The translations under genes and the position numbers were made by a program. The notes under the pieces are model-generated. The model worked only from the letters and a program-made list of their open reading frames with translations. It was not told the origin of the DNA and did not search any database. This document shows, piece after piece, positions 1 to 8,449 of a stretch of 64,000 nucleotides of DNA; the stretch's first letter is position 1; each line of letters begins with the position of its first letter. Source of the stretch: Nannocystis sp. (GTDB lineage Bacteria > Myxococcota_A > Polyangia > Nannocystales > Nannocystaceae); assembly GCA_016712315.1 (NCBI GenBank), contig JADJRG010000017.1, forward strand, positions 744,001 through 808,000, read 5' to 3'.

Positions 1-481
1 CCTTCGGCGCCGCGGACCACCTCGCGCCGCGTCGCCAATAATCTTGCACCAACGCGCGGTAGCGCCCGTGCTCGAAGTATCGACAGCGCTGCGACATCGG
101 GGCCTCGATGATCTCGTCGCCCACGACCAGCAGGACGTCCCTGACGTCCGCGTTAAAGAAGCCCGGCGCCTCGAAGTGCGGCGTACGAAAGGGCTCCGAG
201 CCGAGGCGCACGGGGCCGGGGCGGCGTACGATGACGCCCTGATCCTGGAGCACATGCTCGAGGTTATCGAGCGCAGCCGCCGCCTTTTTGACCATCTCGA
301 CCGGGTAGGGTTGGCCTGCGCGTTCGCGATAGAAGTCCCAATACTCCCTGCGCACAAAGGCCTTCATTTCATGTGAGAGCGCGGGGACCGTGACCCCCTC
401 GATGCTCCCCACGATGACCTCTTCGAGCGGGTCCCATTCATTGTAGCTGCAGACCGGATTGTCGATTCTTAAAGCATTCAT
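1..481 (-). CDS. L-arginine:glycine amidinotransferase-like protein (5' part, runs off window)
   Basis: The reading frame opens with MNALRIDNPVCSYNEWDPL and stays open for 160 codons to the window edge, so only the N-terminal part is visible. It follows the amidinotransferase (GATM/StrB) family closely: SYNEWDPLEEVIVGS at the start, then GDEIIEAPMSQRCRYFEH and DYWRRGARWSAAPK, which match the family signature around the substrate pocket. Family members move the amidino group of arginine to glycine or to an inosamine. The catalytic Cys and His would lie beyond the edge. The ATG at 481-479 was chosen because the family homology starts directly there; the ribosome site (CGGAA) is weak. The substrate cannot be told from this part. 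Confidence 0.9.
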   Translation of the reverse strand, partial: MNALRIDNPVCSYNEWDPLEEVIVGSIEGVTVPALSHEMKAFVRREYWDFYRERAGQPYPVEMVKKAAAALDNLEHVLQDQGVIVRRPGPVRLGSEPFRTPHFEAPGFFNADVRDVLLVVGDEIIEAPMSQRCRYFEHGRYRALVQDYWRRGARWSAAPK

Positions 482-829
482 CGTGATTCCGTCGGGGCGT
501 CGCCCTGGGGGTGATATCCACAGACACTACACAGTCGGCGCCGATGTCGAAGCTTCTACCTCCGGAGCGGCGAGAATTCAAGAGCAATCCGCGCGCGGTG
601 GAGCCTCTTCCCTCGCGAACACCGCGACCAGGGGGGGCCCGCCGCTGGCGTTCGACCGCGAGGTCGCCGGCCAGGCGATCGAGCTCGGGCCGGACCGCTT
701 CCTGCTCCTCCGCGGCCGCCAGCGCGCGATGATCCGCCTCGATGGCGACACGGCCCAGCTCGAGAGATCTCACCCCACAACGACGGCCGATGACCCTCGC
801 GCGAGCTGTGGTGAAGTTTTCAGCGGAGG
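482..829. other. 348-bp spacer with a possible coding relic
   Basis: No complete gene is seen. On the plus strand about 650-765 reads as LAFDREVAGQAIELGPDRF and onward to RLDGDTAQLE with almost pure G/C third positions, so it may be a leftover of a broken gene. The opposite strand is also open here (EADHRALAAAEEQEAVRPEL). I cannot assign either to a family. Confidence 0.25.
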
Positions 830-2584
830 CTAAGGCGAACAGCGCTCGCGCGCCCACTGCTCCCACTCCGCCGAATTGGAGTGCGTGTAGACCGACCCGT
901 CGGGACGAACGCCGAGGTGCTGCCCATGGGCCGAACGGATCAACGTCGTGTTGTTCGGGCCCTCCACGAAGCGCCACCTCTCCCACGCGTCGCGGTTCGT
1001 GTGGGTGTAGACCCTCCCGTCGGGCGTTGCGCCGAGCTGGAGGCCGTGGGCGCTCACCAGGTAGACCAGCCCATCGCCCGCGTCCTCGACCCGCCAGATC
1101 TCCCACTCGAGCCGGTTCGCGTGGCCATAGACGGAGCGGTCAGGTCGCGCGCCGAGCCGCAAGTTCAGGGCTGTGTTGCTAAGAAACTGGCGCCCCAGCA
1201 CCGGCGCCGGCTGGCGCCCTGGCAGGCCCTCGAGGATCCAGTCGCTGCCGCCTCCCTTCGCCCAGGTGGTCACCCCCTGCGGTGAATCGGGGCGGTGCAG
1301 GTAGTCGCCCTTCCACGAGCGCAGGGCCATCCTCTCCCCGCTCTGCTCGAGCGTCCAGCGGCTGCCGCCGGTCGCTGTCCACGTCGTCACCCCTTGCGGC
1401 GAGTCTGGACGATGCAGGTAGTCGCCCTTCCACGACTTGAGCAAGAACCCGCCGCCGGGCGCCCGCTCGGGCCGCCACACGTTCCCTACCCCAGAGTGCC
1501 AGGTGGTGACGCCGCTCGGCGAGTCAGGGCGGTGCAGGCAGTCGCCCTTCCACGAGCGCAGGCGGACGAAGTCGAAGCGCAGCAGCGCCTCGACGTCGCG
1601 GATCATCACCTTGCCCGCCATCGCCGTGACCATGATCGCCTGCTCGTTCGCCGGCTGCTGCTGCACGCGCACTGCGGCGTCGAAGCTCGGCCCCTCTTGG
1701 GCGAGCCGCACCGCGGCGAGGTTCGTCGACATCGGCCCGCTCCCCGGCGAGAGCGAGGCCTTCTCGATCTTGACGAGGCTGAGCCCCTGGAGCACGCGGA
1801 AGCCGCGGAACGAGAAATTCTGGGACAACAGGACGTTCCCGCCGAGGTTGAGCGAGGGCCCGCTCTGCGGGCTCTCGTGCTCGCCGACACCGACGCCAGG
1901 CGCGCTCCCGGGCGTGAGCGGGATCTTCAGCGTGAGGCCCGGCATGAAGTATTTGTCGGCGAAGGCCTCCCGCCCGGCGAAGACCATCCACACCTCGACG
2001 CCGACGCTCGCGTCCGGGAGCGGCAAGCCGACGCCCGCCCCGGCCTCCGCGAAGAAGCCCCACGCGCCGGTGTTATCCACATAGATCCCGCTGACCGCGG
2101 TCGCTCCGGCGCCGAAGGAGAGCGTCGCGCGCAGGTTGAACGCCATCGTATAGCCCTTGGCCCGCGCGTCCTTCTCCCAGGCCGAGACCACCGCGTCCGA
2201 GAGCCCCGCGCCGAGCAGGATCCCCATACACTGCCGCGCGAGCGGGTTCGGCGGCCCCAGGCGGGGCGGCGAACCCATCAGCAGCCCCTGCAGCGTCCCC
2301 CACGCGCCCACACACCAGCCCCGGGCGCTCGTGTACGAGTCGACGCTGAAGTCAGCCGCGTCCCCGGCGACCGAAGTGACCCAGCTCGACGTCGCCGCCG
2401 CCGAGGTCTTACTCCAGTCGACCGCGTAATCGAGCCCCCCCCACGACGCGTCGTACGCCGTGACCGCGCCGCCCGCGACCTGATCGACCGCCGCCCCCGC
2501 GCCCCTGACGACCGTGTCCGCCGCGCTGGGCACGTCACGCTCGAAGAAATCGACCACCCTCGTCCAACTGCTCCAAAAGCTCAT
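830..2584 (-). CDS. Protein with two beta-trefoil-like repeat regions
   Basis: 584 aa. The N-terminal ~130 residues have no recognised domain and no signal peptide. The middle holds a glycine/alanine-rich beta region. From about residue 340 three copies of SWKGDYLHRPDSPQGVTTW occur with a ~40-residue period, and the C-terminus holds three to four copies of a second repeat (SAHGLQLGATPDGRVYTHTN, then WExW). Both repeat types have the length and W/LG.rPDG pattern of beta-trefoil modules (fascin/actin-crosslinking or ricin-like), which usually bind sugars or proteins. Start: ATG at 2584 with GGAGGG 9 nt upstream. The trefoil call is inference from repeat period; the ligand is unknown. It is divergent from the C25 protease gene. 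Confidence 0.75.
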   Translation of the reverse strand: MSFWSSWTRVVDFFERDVPSAADTVVRGAGAAVDQVAGGAVTAYDASWGGLDYAVDWSKTSAAATSSWVTSVAGDAADFSVDSYTSARGWCVGAWGTLQGLLMGSPPRLGPPNPLARQCMGILLGAGLSDAVVSAWEKDARAKGYTMAFNLRATLSFGAGATAVSGIYVDNTGAWGFFAEAGAGVGLPLPDASVGVEVWMVFAGREAFADKYFMPGLTLKIPLTPGSAPGVGVGEHESPQSGPSLNLGGNVLLSQNFSFRGFRVLQGLSLVKIEKASLSPGSGPMSTNLAAVRLAQEGPSFDAAVRVQQQPANEQAIMVTAMAGKVMIRDVEALLRFDFVRLRSWKGDCLHRPDSPSGVTTWHSGVGNVWRPERAPGGGFLLKSWKGDYLHRPDSPQGVTTWTATGGSRWTLEQSGERMALRSWKGDYLHRPDSPQGVTTWAKGGGSDWILEGLPGRQPAPVLGRQFLSNTALNLRLGARPDRSVYGHANRLEWEIWRVEDAGDGLVYLVSAHGLQLGATPDGRVYTHTNRDAWERWRFVEGPNNTTLIRSAHGQHLGVRPDGSVYTHSNSAEWEQWARERCSP

Positions 2585-2804
2585 TCAGGCGCCCTCCAGC
2601 GGCGAGGATACGCTCTTCGCGTGCGCCACCCAATGCTGCTGACCGCCGCCGCCGCACCCTCGTCCTGAGGAGCGCACGAGTGAACGTCGTCACCGTGCGG
2701 GCGCTTTTCCGGTCGACGACGTGGCCTACCACGCGCGCCCACGCGCACGCACGCCCACGCTGCCCCGCCGCCCCGATCTCTGCGATCGTCATCCGCACCG
2801 CCCT

Positions 2805-5630
2805 ATGAAGATCAAACTCCAGCCCGAGAATCGCGACGCTATCGTCCTCTCTATCTCCCTCGACCGCGACGAGGTTCGCCTCGTCGACACGCACTTCGGC
2901 GTGATCGTCTCCGTGGACGAATTCGCGGCGGCCGGCGAGCCCGGCGGCCCGGCGCTCCCCGAGAAGACCCTGCGCGTCGCCCTGCCCCCGGGCGCCCAGG
3001 TCGCCAAGGTGAGCGTCGAGCGCTCGAAGGCGGTCGAGCTCCGGGGCCCCGGCACCCTCGTCGCCCCCGTGCAGGAGGCCGCCCTCGCCCGCCGCGAGGT
3101 TCCGGCCGCCGTCCGTGAGCTGGCCAAAAAGACAGGTCTTCCGCCGTCGACCTTCATGCCGATCGAGAAGCCGCTGGTCAGGCCGCCGCCGACCCGGACG
3201 ATCACCCCGCCGAACCCCGAGCTCTACAAGCGGGCGCTCACCGAGCCCCAGCCGCTCGCCCGCCTGATCGCCGCGCCGATGATCGGCATGACCCCGATCG
3301 CGACGATCCGGGTCGCGCCGATCCAGCTCGACGCCGAGAGCCGCCTCTCCCTGGTCACCAACCTGGTCGTCCGCATCGCCTACGAGGTCCCCACCGAGTC
3401 GCGGCTGGAGGTCGCCCATCGCCTCGCGCGGCGCGTCGGTCGGGTCTTCCAGCCAAAGGTCCCCTTCCGCGCCCAGGCCAAGCGGAGCATCGACCTCGCG
3501 TCGGCGATCGTGATCAACCGCGACTGGATCCCGCGCTACGACCTCCCGCTCGCCGAGAGCGACGCCGAGTACCTGATCATCACCGACAACCAGCGCTGGG
3601 ACGCCGCGACCAAGACCCCGGTGGGCCCGGTCGCCGGCGACATGGTCGCGGCCTTCACCCGCCTCCGCGACTGGAAGCGGGCGCGGGGGCTCAGCGCCGA
3701 GGTGGTCACGATCACCGAGATCGTCGCCGGCTACGGCGCGGGCGCGCTCGATCTCCAGGAGGCGATCCGCAACTACCTCAAGCACGCCCACGCGAGGCTC
3801 GGCGCCGCGTGGGTGCTCCTCGGCGGCGACGTCAGCGTGGTCCCGGTGCGCAGCGTCGTCGGCCACTCGTGGGGCGGCCTCGGGGCCGTCGCCGACGCCA
3901 AGCCGGCCGACGGCAACGTCTCGTGGTCGGGGAGCTACATGCGGGTCCACTGGTCGCGGGCCGCCGAGCTGACCGCGCTCGTCCGCTCGGACACTGGCGC
4001 CGTGATCCCGCGGCGGAGCGGCGGCTCCGGCGACGGCTGGTACTACGTCACGAGCGACACCTACGCGACCGCCTCGGCCGCGCCGACCGCCTTCGTGCGG
4101 ATCGACGGGGCCGCCGCGGCGATCAATGGCCCGATCATGGCGGTCGTCAGCGACAACACGATCCCCACCGATCTCTATTACGCGAGCCTGGTCGGCTCGA
4201 GCTACGGGCTCCCGGGGAGGCGCGACTGGGACCTCCTCGGCAACGGGCTCTACGGCCAACACAACGCCAGCAGCACCCTCGACGGCGTCTCCTACCAGGC
4301 CGATGTCAGCGTCGGCCGGGCCCCGGCCGGCAGCGCCGCCCAGGCCGACGCCTTCGTCGACAAGGTGATCGCCTACGAGCGGGGCATGACCCGCTCGGGC
4401 GCGCCGCTCGGCGCGAACGACCTCTCGCGGGTGGTCTACGCCGCGTCCAACTGGGGCGGCCGGGCCTGGATCGGCGCCGCCGGCCCGACGATCGCCAACG
4501 GCCAATTCCAGGCGATCGCCGGCCAGGACGCGACCCGGATCCAGCTGGCGAGCACCCCCGCCAACTATCCATTCCACCTCCTCGCCCACGTCTCCGACAC
4601 CGACATCCGCGAGCTCCCGTACAGCACCAGCGGCCGCGGCTTCTACTTCACCAACGGCGCCAATAGCACGACCGTGAGCGAATTCGTGTATTACGGCCAG
4701 GCGATCCCGATCCCGACCCGCTGGATCATCGTCCGCGGCGATGCGGCCGAGCGCGCCCCCCAGGGCTACATCCTCGACGATCGCGGGGCCGACGGCAGCA
4801 TGGCCGACACCGAGGCGCTGCGGATGACGATCGAGGCCGAGTTCTCCTTCCACGGCGACACCCGCCTCTACGAGGACGAGATCGACCTCGCCAGCGGCGG
4901 CGCCGAGCACCTCACCGTCGACCGCCTGCGCGCCGCCCTCGACCAGGGCCCCCACTTCGTCTGCCTCTCCGGCCACGGCAACTGGAACGGCTGCTGCGGC
5001 CTCGACAACGGCGTCGCCGCCGGCCTGAACAACGACGCCCTCTTCATCGCCTACGCCGACTCGTGCCTGACCAACCGCTTCGACGTCGAGGACGCGATGA
5101 GCGAGGCGCTGGTCAACAACCCGCACGGCGGGGCCGTCGCTTACGTCGGCAACACCCGCTACTCGTGGGTCGGCGTCGGCGACAACTTCGAGCGCGGCTT
5201 CTTCCGCCGGCTCGCCGAGGTCAAGCGCCTCGGCCTCGCCTTCGACGTCCGCTGCGCGATGCTCACCGAGGCCACCGGCTTCCACCAGCACTACAACCCC
5301 TGGGCGATCTTCGCCGCTAACCTCCTCGGTGATCCGGAGATGAAGGTGTGGCGGAAGCCGAAGCTCATTTTCCCCCATTGGGAGGTGATCGAGGTCCTCC
5401 CCTGGCGCAAGCCCATCTGGTGGAAGATCCCCGAGGATCTCGTCGGCGACCCCCTCCTCCTCGAGGAGCTCCAGGTGACCCTCCGCCAGGGCGACCACGT
5501 CGAGCGGGCCAACGTCGACGCCGAGGGGAAGGTCCTCCTCGACGCCACGAAGTTCAAGCCGGGGGAGCTCGAGGTGACCGTCTCCGGCACCGACTTCGCG
5601 CCGAAGATCCAGCGGGTCAAGGTGAAGTAG
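2805..5630 (+). CDS. Gingipain-like cysteine peptidase (family C25)
   Basis: 941 aa from the ATG at 2805; an earlier in-frame ATG at 2721 only adds an Arg/Pro-rich stretch. Residues ~1-240 resemble the gingipain propeptide-type N-terminal region. The central part carries LLGGDVSVVPVR, typical of C25, then the catalytic pair: His724 in LSGHGNWNGCCG and Cys754 in AYADSCLTNRF. A final ~90 residues form an Ig-like beta domain (VTLRQGDHVERANVDAEGKV). Family members are secreted endopeptidases, often cleaving after Arg or Lys. I see no clear Sec signal peptide, so the export route is open. It lies just upstream of the pore-former-like gene, and one possible role is proteolytic activation of that protein, but this is inference. 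Confidence 0.88.
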   Translation: MKIKLQPENRDAIVLSISLDRDEVRLVDTHFGVIVSVDEFAAAGEPGGPALPEKTLRVALPPGAQVAKVSVERSKAVELRGPGTLVAPVQEAALARREVPAAVRELAKKTGLPPSTFMPIEKPLVRPPPTRTITPPNPELYKRALTEPQPLARLIAAPMIGMTPIATIRVAPIQLDAESRLSLVTNLVVRIAYEVPTESRLEVAHRLARRVGRVFQPKVPFRAQAKRSIDLASAIVINRDWIPRYDLPLAESDAEYLIITDNQRWDAATKTPVGPVAGDMVAAFTRLRDWKRARGLSAEVVTITEIVAGYGAGALDLQEAIRNYLKHAHARLGAAWVLLGGDVSVVPVRSVVGHSWGGLGAVADAKPADGNVSWSGSYMRVHWSRAAELTALVRSDTGAVIPRRSGGSGDGWYYVTSDTYATASAAPTAFVRIDGAAAAINGPIMAVVSDNTIPTDLYYASLVGSSYGLPGRRDWDLLGNGLYGQHNASSTLDGVSYQADVSVGRAPAGSAAQADAFVDKVIAYERGMTRSGAPLGANDLSRVVYAASNWGGRAWIGAAGPTIANGQFQAIAGQDATRIQLASTPANYPFHLLAHVSDTDIRELPYSTSGRGFYFTNGANSTTVSEFVYYGQAIPIPTRWIIVRGDAAERAPQGYILDDRGADGSMADTEALRMTIEAEFSFHGDTRLYEDEIDLASGGAEHLTVDRLRAALDQGPHFVCLSGHGNWNGCCGLDNGVAAGLNNDALFIAYADSCLTNRFDVEDAMSEALVNNPHGGAVAYVGNTRYSWVGVGDNFERGFFRRLAEVKRLGLAFDVRCAMLTEATGFHQHYNPWAIFAANLLGDPEMKVWRKPKLIFPHWEVIEVLPWRKPIWWKIPEDLVGDPLLLEELQVTLRQGDHVERANVDAEGKVLLDATKFKPGELEVTVSGTDFAPKIQRVKVK

Positions 5631-5877
5631 GAGCTGGGCGGCCCGGCGTCGACGCGCTCGACGCAGCGGCTCGGGCCCGTCGGCGATCACCTGGCCACCC
5701 GGGTGTCGGGCGGGACCGCACTTCATCTTCCCGTGACGCGAGGCGAGCTCCGAGGCGGCCGCGAAGTCCGGCGGGCCTGGTCGTCCGAACCCATGCATCG
5801 TCGCCCGAATCCACGCACAGACACTCGAGTCCGCGCACCACCGCCCAGATTCGCGCCATATGCCGCCATTTCGCTCT

Positions 5878-5906
5878 TTGACACCCCCCGCGCCGCCGAA
5901 GACAAT
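5878..5906 (+). promoter_or_regulatory. Sigma70-like promoter for the crystallin-aerolysin gene
   Basis: TTGACA at 5878-5883 is a perfect -35 hexamer. Exactly 17 bases further lies GACAAT (5901-5906, 4 of 6 to TATAAT). The predicted start of transcription is about 20 nt before the ATG at 5934, which has AGGAG at good spacing. The rest of the 303-bp gap 5631-5933 holds no gene that I can support. Confidence 0.5.
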
Positions 5907-5933
5907 GCCGCGGACGACCACCAGGAGACCTCG

Positions 5934-7148
5934 ATGCAACCTCAGCTCAATCAGATCATCCTCTTCGAGCACGGCAGCTACAACGGACAGACGCGGGTCA
6001 TCGACCTCAACAACTTCACCCCCAACGCCGTCCACTCGTTCTCCGGGACCTCGATGCAGGACAAAGCCTCCTCGGTGCGCTGGTGCCTGCCCCCAGGCCG
6101 CGTCGTGACCTTCTGCGAGCACGTCAAGAGCCCCAGGCTCCCCGATCTCTCAGGCCTCGGGCGGACGATCGACCTGATCGGCGACGGCACCGTGCGCGAA
6201 TGGAACCTCACCAGCCGGGGGGTCGGGGACTGCCTCAGCGCCTTCTTCTGGCGGAATGTCGACCTCGAGCGCGGCTACCTGATCTTCTACAGAGACAGCC
6301 AGTATAGCGACTACCGGCAGACGGTCTTCCTCTCCGAGTGGGCCCCCAATCAGGCGCATAGCGTCAGCTCTTGGGCGATCCAGGACAGGATGTCCTCCGT
6401 CCAGTGGGTCAAGCTCGATCCGCGGGTGATCGTCGAGCTCTACGACACGTCGAGCGGGGGAGGCTCCTCCTACCGCAACATCGTCCGCCGCGATCCTAAC
6501 GGCGGCGTCGAGGGGATCTCCTCGCTCTCCTCCGTCGGTATGCAGGACAAGGTCTCTTCGTTCAAGATCGTCGAGAAGCTCCCCGTCGTCGAGGAGATCC
6601 AGGCCATCGAGATCGATCGCCGCCAATTCCCGCGCAAGTCGGTCACCATCGAGTCGAAGGGCTCGGTCACCGGGACCCAGAACGCGAGCATCTACACCGC
6701 CAACGTCACCAAGTCCTGGACCGAGTCGAGCACCGTCACCGTCGAGCAGAGCCACTCCACCGGCGGGACCTTGTCGTACCAGTACTCCACCGGCGGCACC
6801 GCCTTCGCCAAGAACACCATCAGCGTCAGCCTGCGCTACGACTACACGCATACACGCAGCGACTCGTCCTCGAAGAGCGAGGTGATCCAGATCTCTCACC
6901 AAGAGAGCTACCCGATCCCGCCGAACCACGCCTGGAAGTTCCAGCTCATCCTCCGCTACGATCAGATCGACACGGAGTTCACCACCCACGCGACCCGCTG
7001 GTACGATATCCCCCTCCTCGGCACCACCGAGGACACGACCAAGATCCCGGGCCGGACCCTCTACCGCCGCGTCGAGGCGGTGAAGGGCGTCCTCAAGGGC
7101 AACTTCGCCTTCAAGACCGAGTCGGTCTTCGATGCGACTCCACTTTGA
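5934..7148 (+). CDS. Beta/gamma-crystallin + aerolysin-type pore-forming protein
   Basis: 404 aa. The first ~214 residues form two beta/gamma-crystallin domains (four Greek keys): three calcium-type motifs QDKASS (42-47), QDRMSS (150-155) and QDKVSS (204-209) fit the family rule (N/D)(N/D)xx(S/T)S, with a degenerate fourth (GDCLSA, ~98-103). From ~215 the sequence becomes a Ser/Thr-rich alternating beta region (KSWTESSTVTVEQSHSTGG, then SVSLRYDYTHTRSDSSSKSE) ending in HAWKFQLILRYDQIDTEF, the layout of the aerolysin/ETX-MTX2 pore-forming fold. There is no signal peptide. Chosen ATG at 5934 has AGGAG 7 nt upstream. The crystallin part is seen clearly; the pore-forming role is inferred from fold pattern. 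Confidence 0.8.
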   Translation: MQPQLNQIILFEHGSYNGQTRVIDLNNFTPNAVHSFSGTSMQDKASSVRWCLPPGRVVTFCEHVKSPRLPDLSGLGRTIDLIGDGTVREWNLTSRGVGDCLSAFFWRNVDLERGYLIFYRDSQYSDYRQTVFLSEWAPNQAHSVSSWAIQDRMSSVQWVKLDPRVIVELYDTSSGGGSSYRNIVRRDPNGGVEGISSLSSVGMQDKVSSFKIVEKLPVVEEIQAIEIDRRQFPRKSVTIESKGSVTGTQNASIYTANVTKSWTESSTVTVEQSHSTGGTLSYQYSTGGTAFAKNTISVSLRYDYTHTRSDSSSKSEVIQISHQESYPIPPNHAWKFQLILRYDQIDTEFTTHATRWYDIPLLGTTEDTTKIPGRTLYRRVEAVKGVLKGNFAFKTESVFDATPL

Positions 7149-7288
7149 ATCGGAGCTCCGCGGCGCGCGGAGGCGCGCGAGTCCTCTCCCAGGGGGCCGC
7201 GTCCTCTTCAAGGCTCCCGGGCGCAGCGGCGTCGCCCACGCCGACCTGGCCTCTGCGCGCTCGTGCCTCCTCCGGGCTCTCGCGCTCA

Positions 7289-7468
7289 GCGGCCCCTTGC
7301 CCCGATATCGCCCTGAGCCTCAACAACCTCGCCGCCATCGACCACGCCCGCGGCGACTTCGACCAGGCGCGGCGGCGCTTTGAGCGGGCCCTCCGGATCC
7401 GCGAGGAGACCCTGGGCCCCGAGCACTCCGACGTCGCCACGAGCCCCCACAACCTCGCCTCCCATTGA
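7289..7468 (+). pseudogene. Orphan TPR fragment
   Basis: About 57 codons read as TPR units of the kinesin-light-chain type (ALSLNNLAAIDHARGDFDQA, then RFERALRIREETLGPEHSDV), as found in the C-terminus of myxobacterial TPR kinases. The open frame overlaps the toxin stop codon but the similarity begins only near 7289, and nothing kinase-like precedes it. It is a stranded internal fragment. Confidence 0.7.
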
Positions 7469-7589
7469 ACCCAAAGTTCGAGGGCGATGAGGCAAGAGCC
7501 CGCTAGGTTTCGCGGGGAGCGCTCGGCGGCCCCTTGCCGCCCGCCGGACGACCCCCGACCGCGGGCAGCACCTGGGTTAGAATCGGCCG

Positions 7590-8387
7590 ATGAGCCGGCG
7601 ATGGACCGAAGCAGAGCTCCACCACGAGCTCTTCGCGGCGCAGCGGCGGGTGGGTACGCTGGCGGCGGACAGCGTGGTGATCGACCGGCCGGGGTGGTCC
7701 CAGATCATCACGCCGTCGTTCCGCCAGGGTGGGCTTAACGAGATCGCGCAGGCGGAGCTGACCGGCGACGACGCCGCGATCGATGCCGCGATCGACGCCG
7801 CGATCGCCGAGTACCAGCGGCTCGGGATCTGCTTCCGCTGGCGGGTCGATCCGACGTCCAAGCCGGCGGATCTGGGGGAGCGGCTCGCGCGGCGGGGGAT
7901 GAGTCGCTCGGCGACGGTTGGCATGGCGCGATCGACGGCGCCGCTCGAGGTGGCGCCGGCCCGGGGGATCGAGGTGGTGCGCGTCGGGCCGGCCGAGGTC
8001 GACGCGTACACCCAGCTCATGGCGCGCGGCTGGTCGTTGGAACCTGGCCCTCTAGACACCTTTCATCGGCAGATCGTCGGCGACCCGGGGTGCCGGACCG
8101 CGCTCTTCCTCGCCCACGTGGGCGGGTCTCCGGCGGGTGTGGCGGCCGTGGAGCTGCGGACGCGCTCGGCGTTGCTCCTCGGAGCGGTCGTGCTGCCGGA
8201 GCTGCACGGGCGGGGGGTGTATCGGGCGCTCCTCGCCGCGCGGCTCGCCCACGCGGTGGCGGCCGGCGTAGAGCTGGCGGTGACGCACGCGATCGCGAGC
8301 ACCTCGGCGCCGATCCTCGCGCAGGTCGGCTTCGCGGAGGTCGTGCGCTTCGCTGTCTATCACTGGGCGCCCGCCGACGCCTGCTGA
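7590..8387 (+). CDS. GNAT-family N-acetyltransferase
   Basis: 265 aa. The C-terminal half has the GNAT core: AVVLPELHGRGVYRALLAAR is motif A with the acetyl-CoA pyrophosphate loop (here H-G-R-G-V-Y), followed by AVTHAIASTSAPILAQVGF, the beta5-alpha4 part. The N-terminal ~120 residues are alpha-helical and resemble a degenerate first GNAT-like half. It should move an acetyl group from acetyl-CoA to an amine; the substrate is unknown. Start ATG at 7590. It is followed 62 bp later, same strand, by the YcaQ-like gene. Confidence 0.82.
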   Translation: MSRRWTEAELHHELFAAQRRVGTLAADSVVIDRPGWSQIITPSFRQGGLNEIAQAELTGDDAAIDAAIDAAIAEYQRLGICFRWRVDPTSKPADLGERLARRGMSRSATVGMARSTAPLEVAPARGIEVVRVGPAEVDAYTQLMARGWSLEPGPLDTFHRQIVGDPGCRTALFLAHVGGSPAGVAAVELRTRSALLLGAVVLPELHGRGVYRALLAARLAHAVAAGVELAVTHAIASTSAPILAQVGFAEVVRFAVYHWAPADAC

Positions 8388-8449
8388 GGCGCGAGCCACC
8401 ACGCTCCCGCGGGCGGCAGCCGTGGTGTACAAGCGCATCACCGCGCCCC

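Noticed and set aside
2535..6122. Very long antisense open frame (1195 codons) opposite the C25 protease and crystallin-aerolysin genes
   Set aside because: It is the shadow of strongly GC3-biased genes on the plus strand; its sequence is low-complexity Asp/Gly/Val/Arg with no domain, while the sense frames have clear families.
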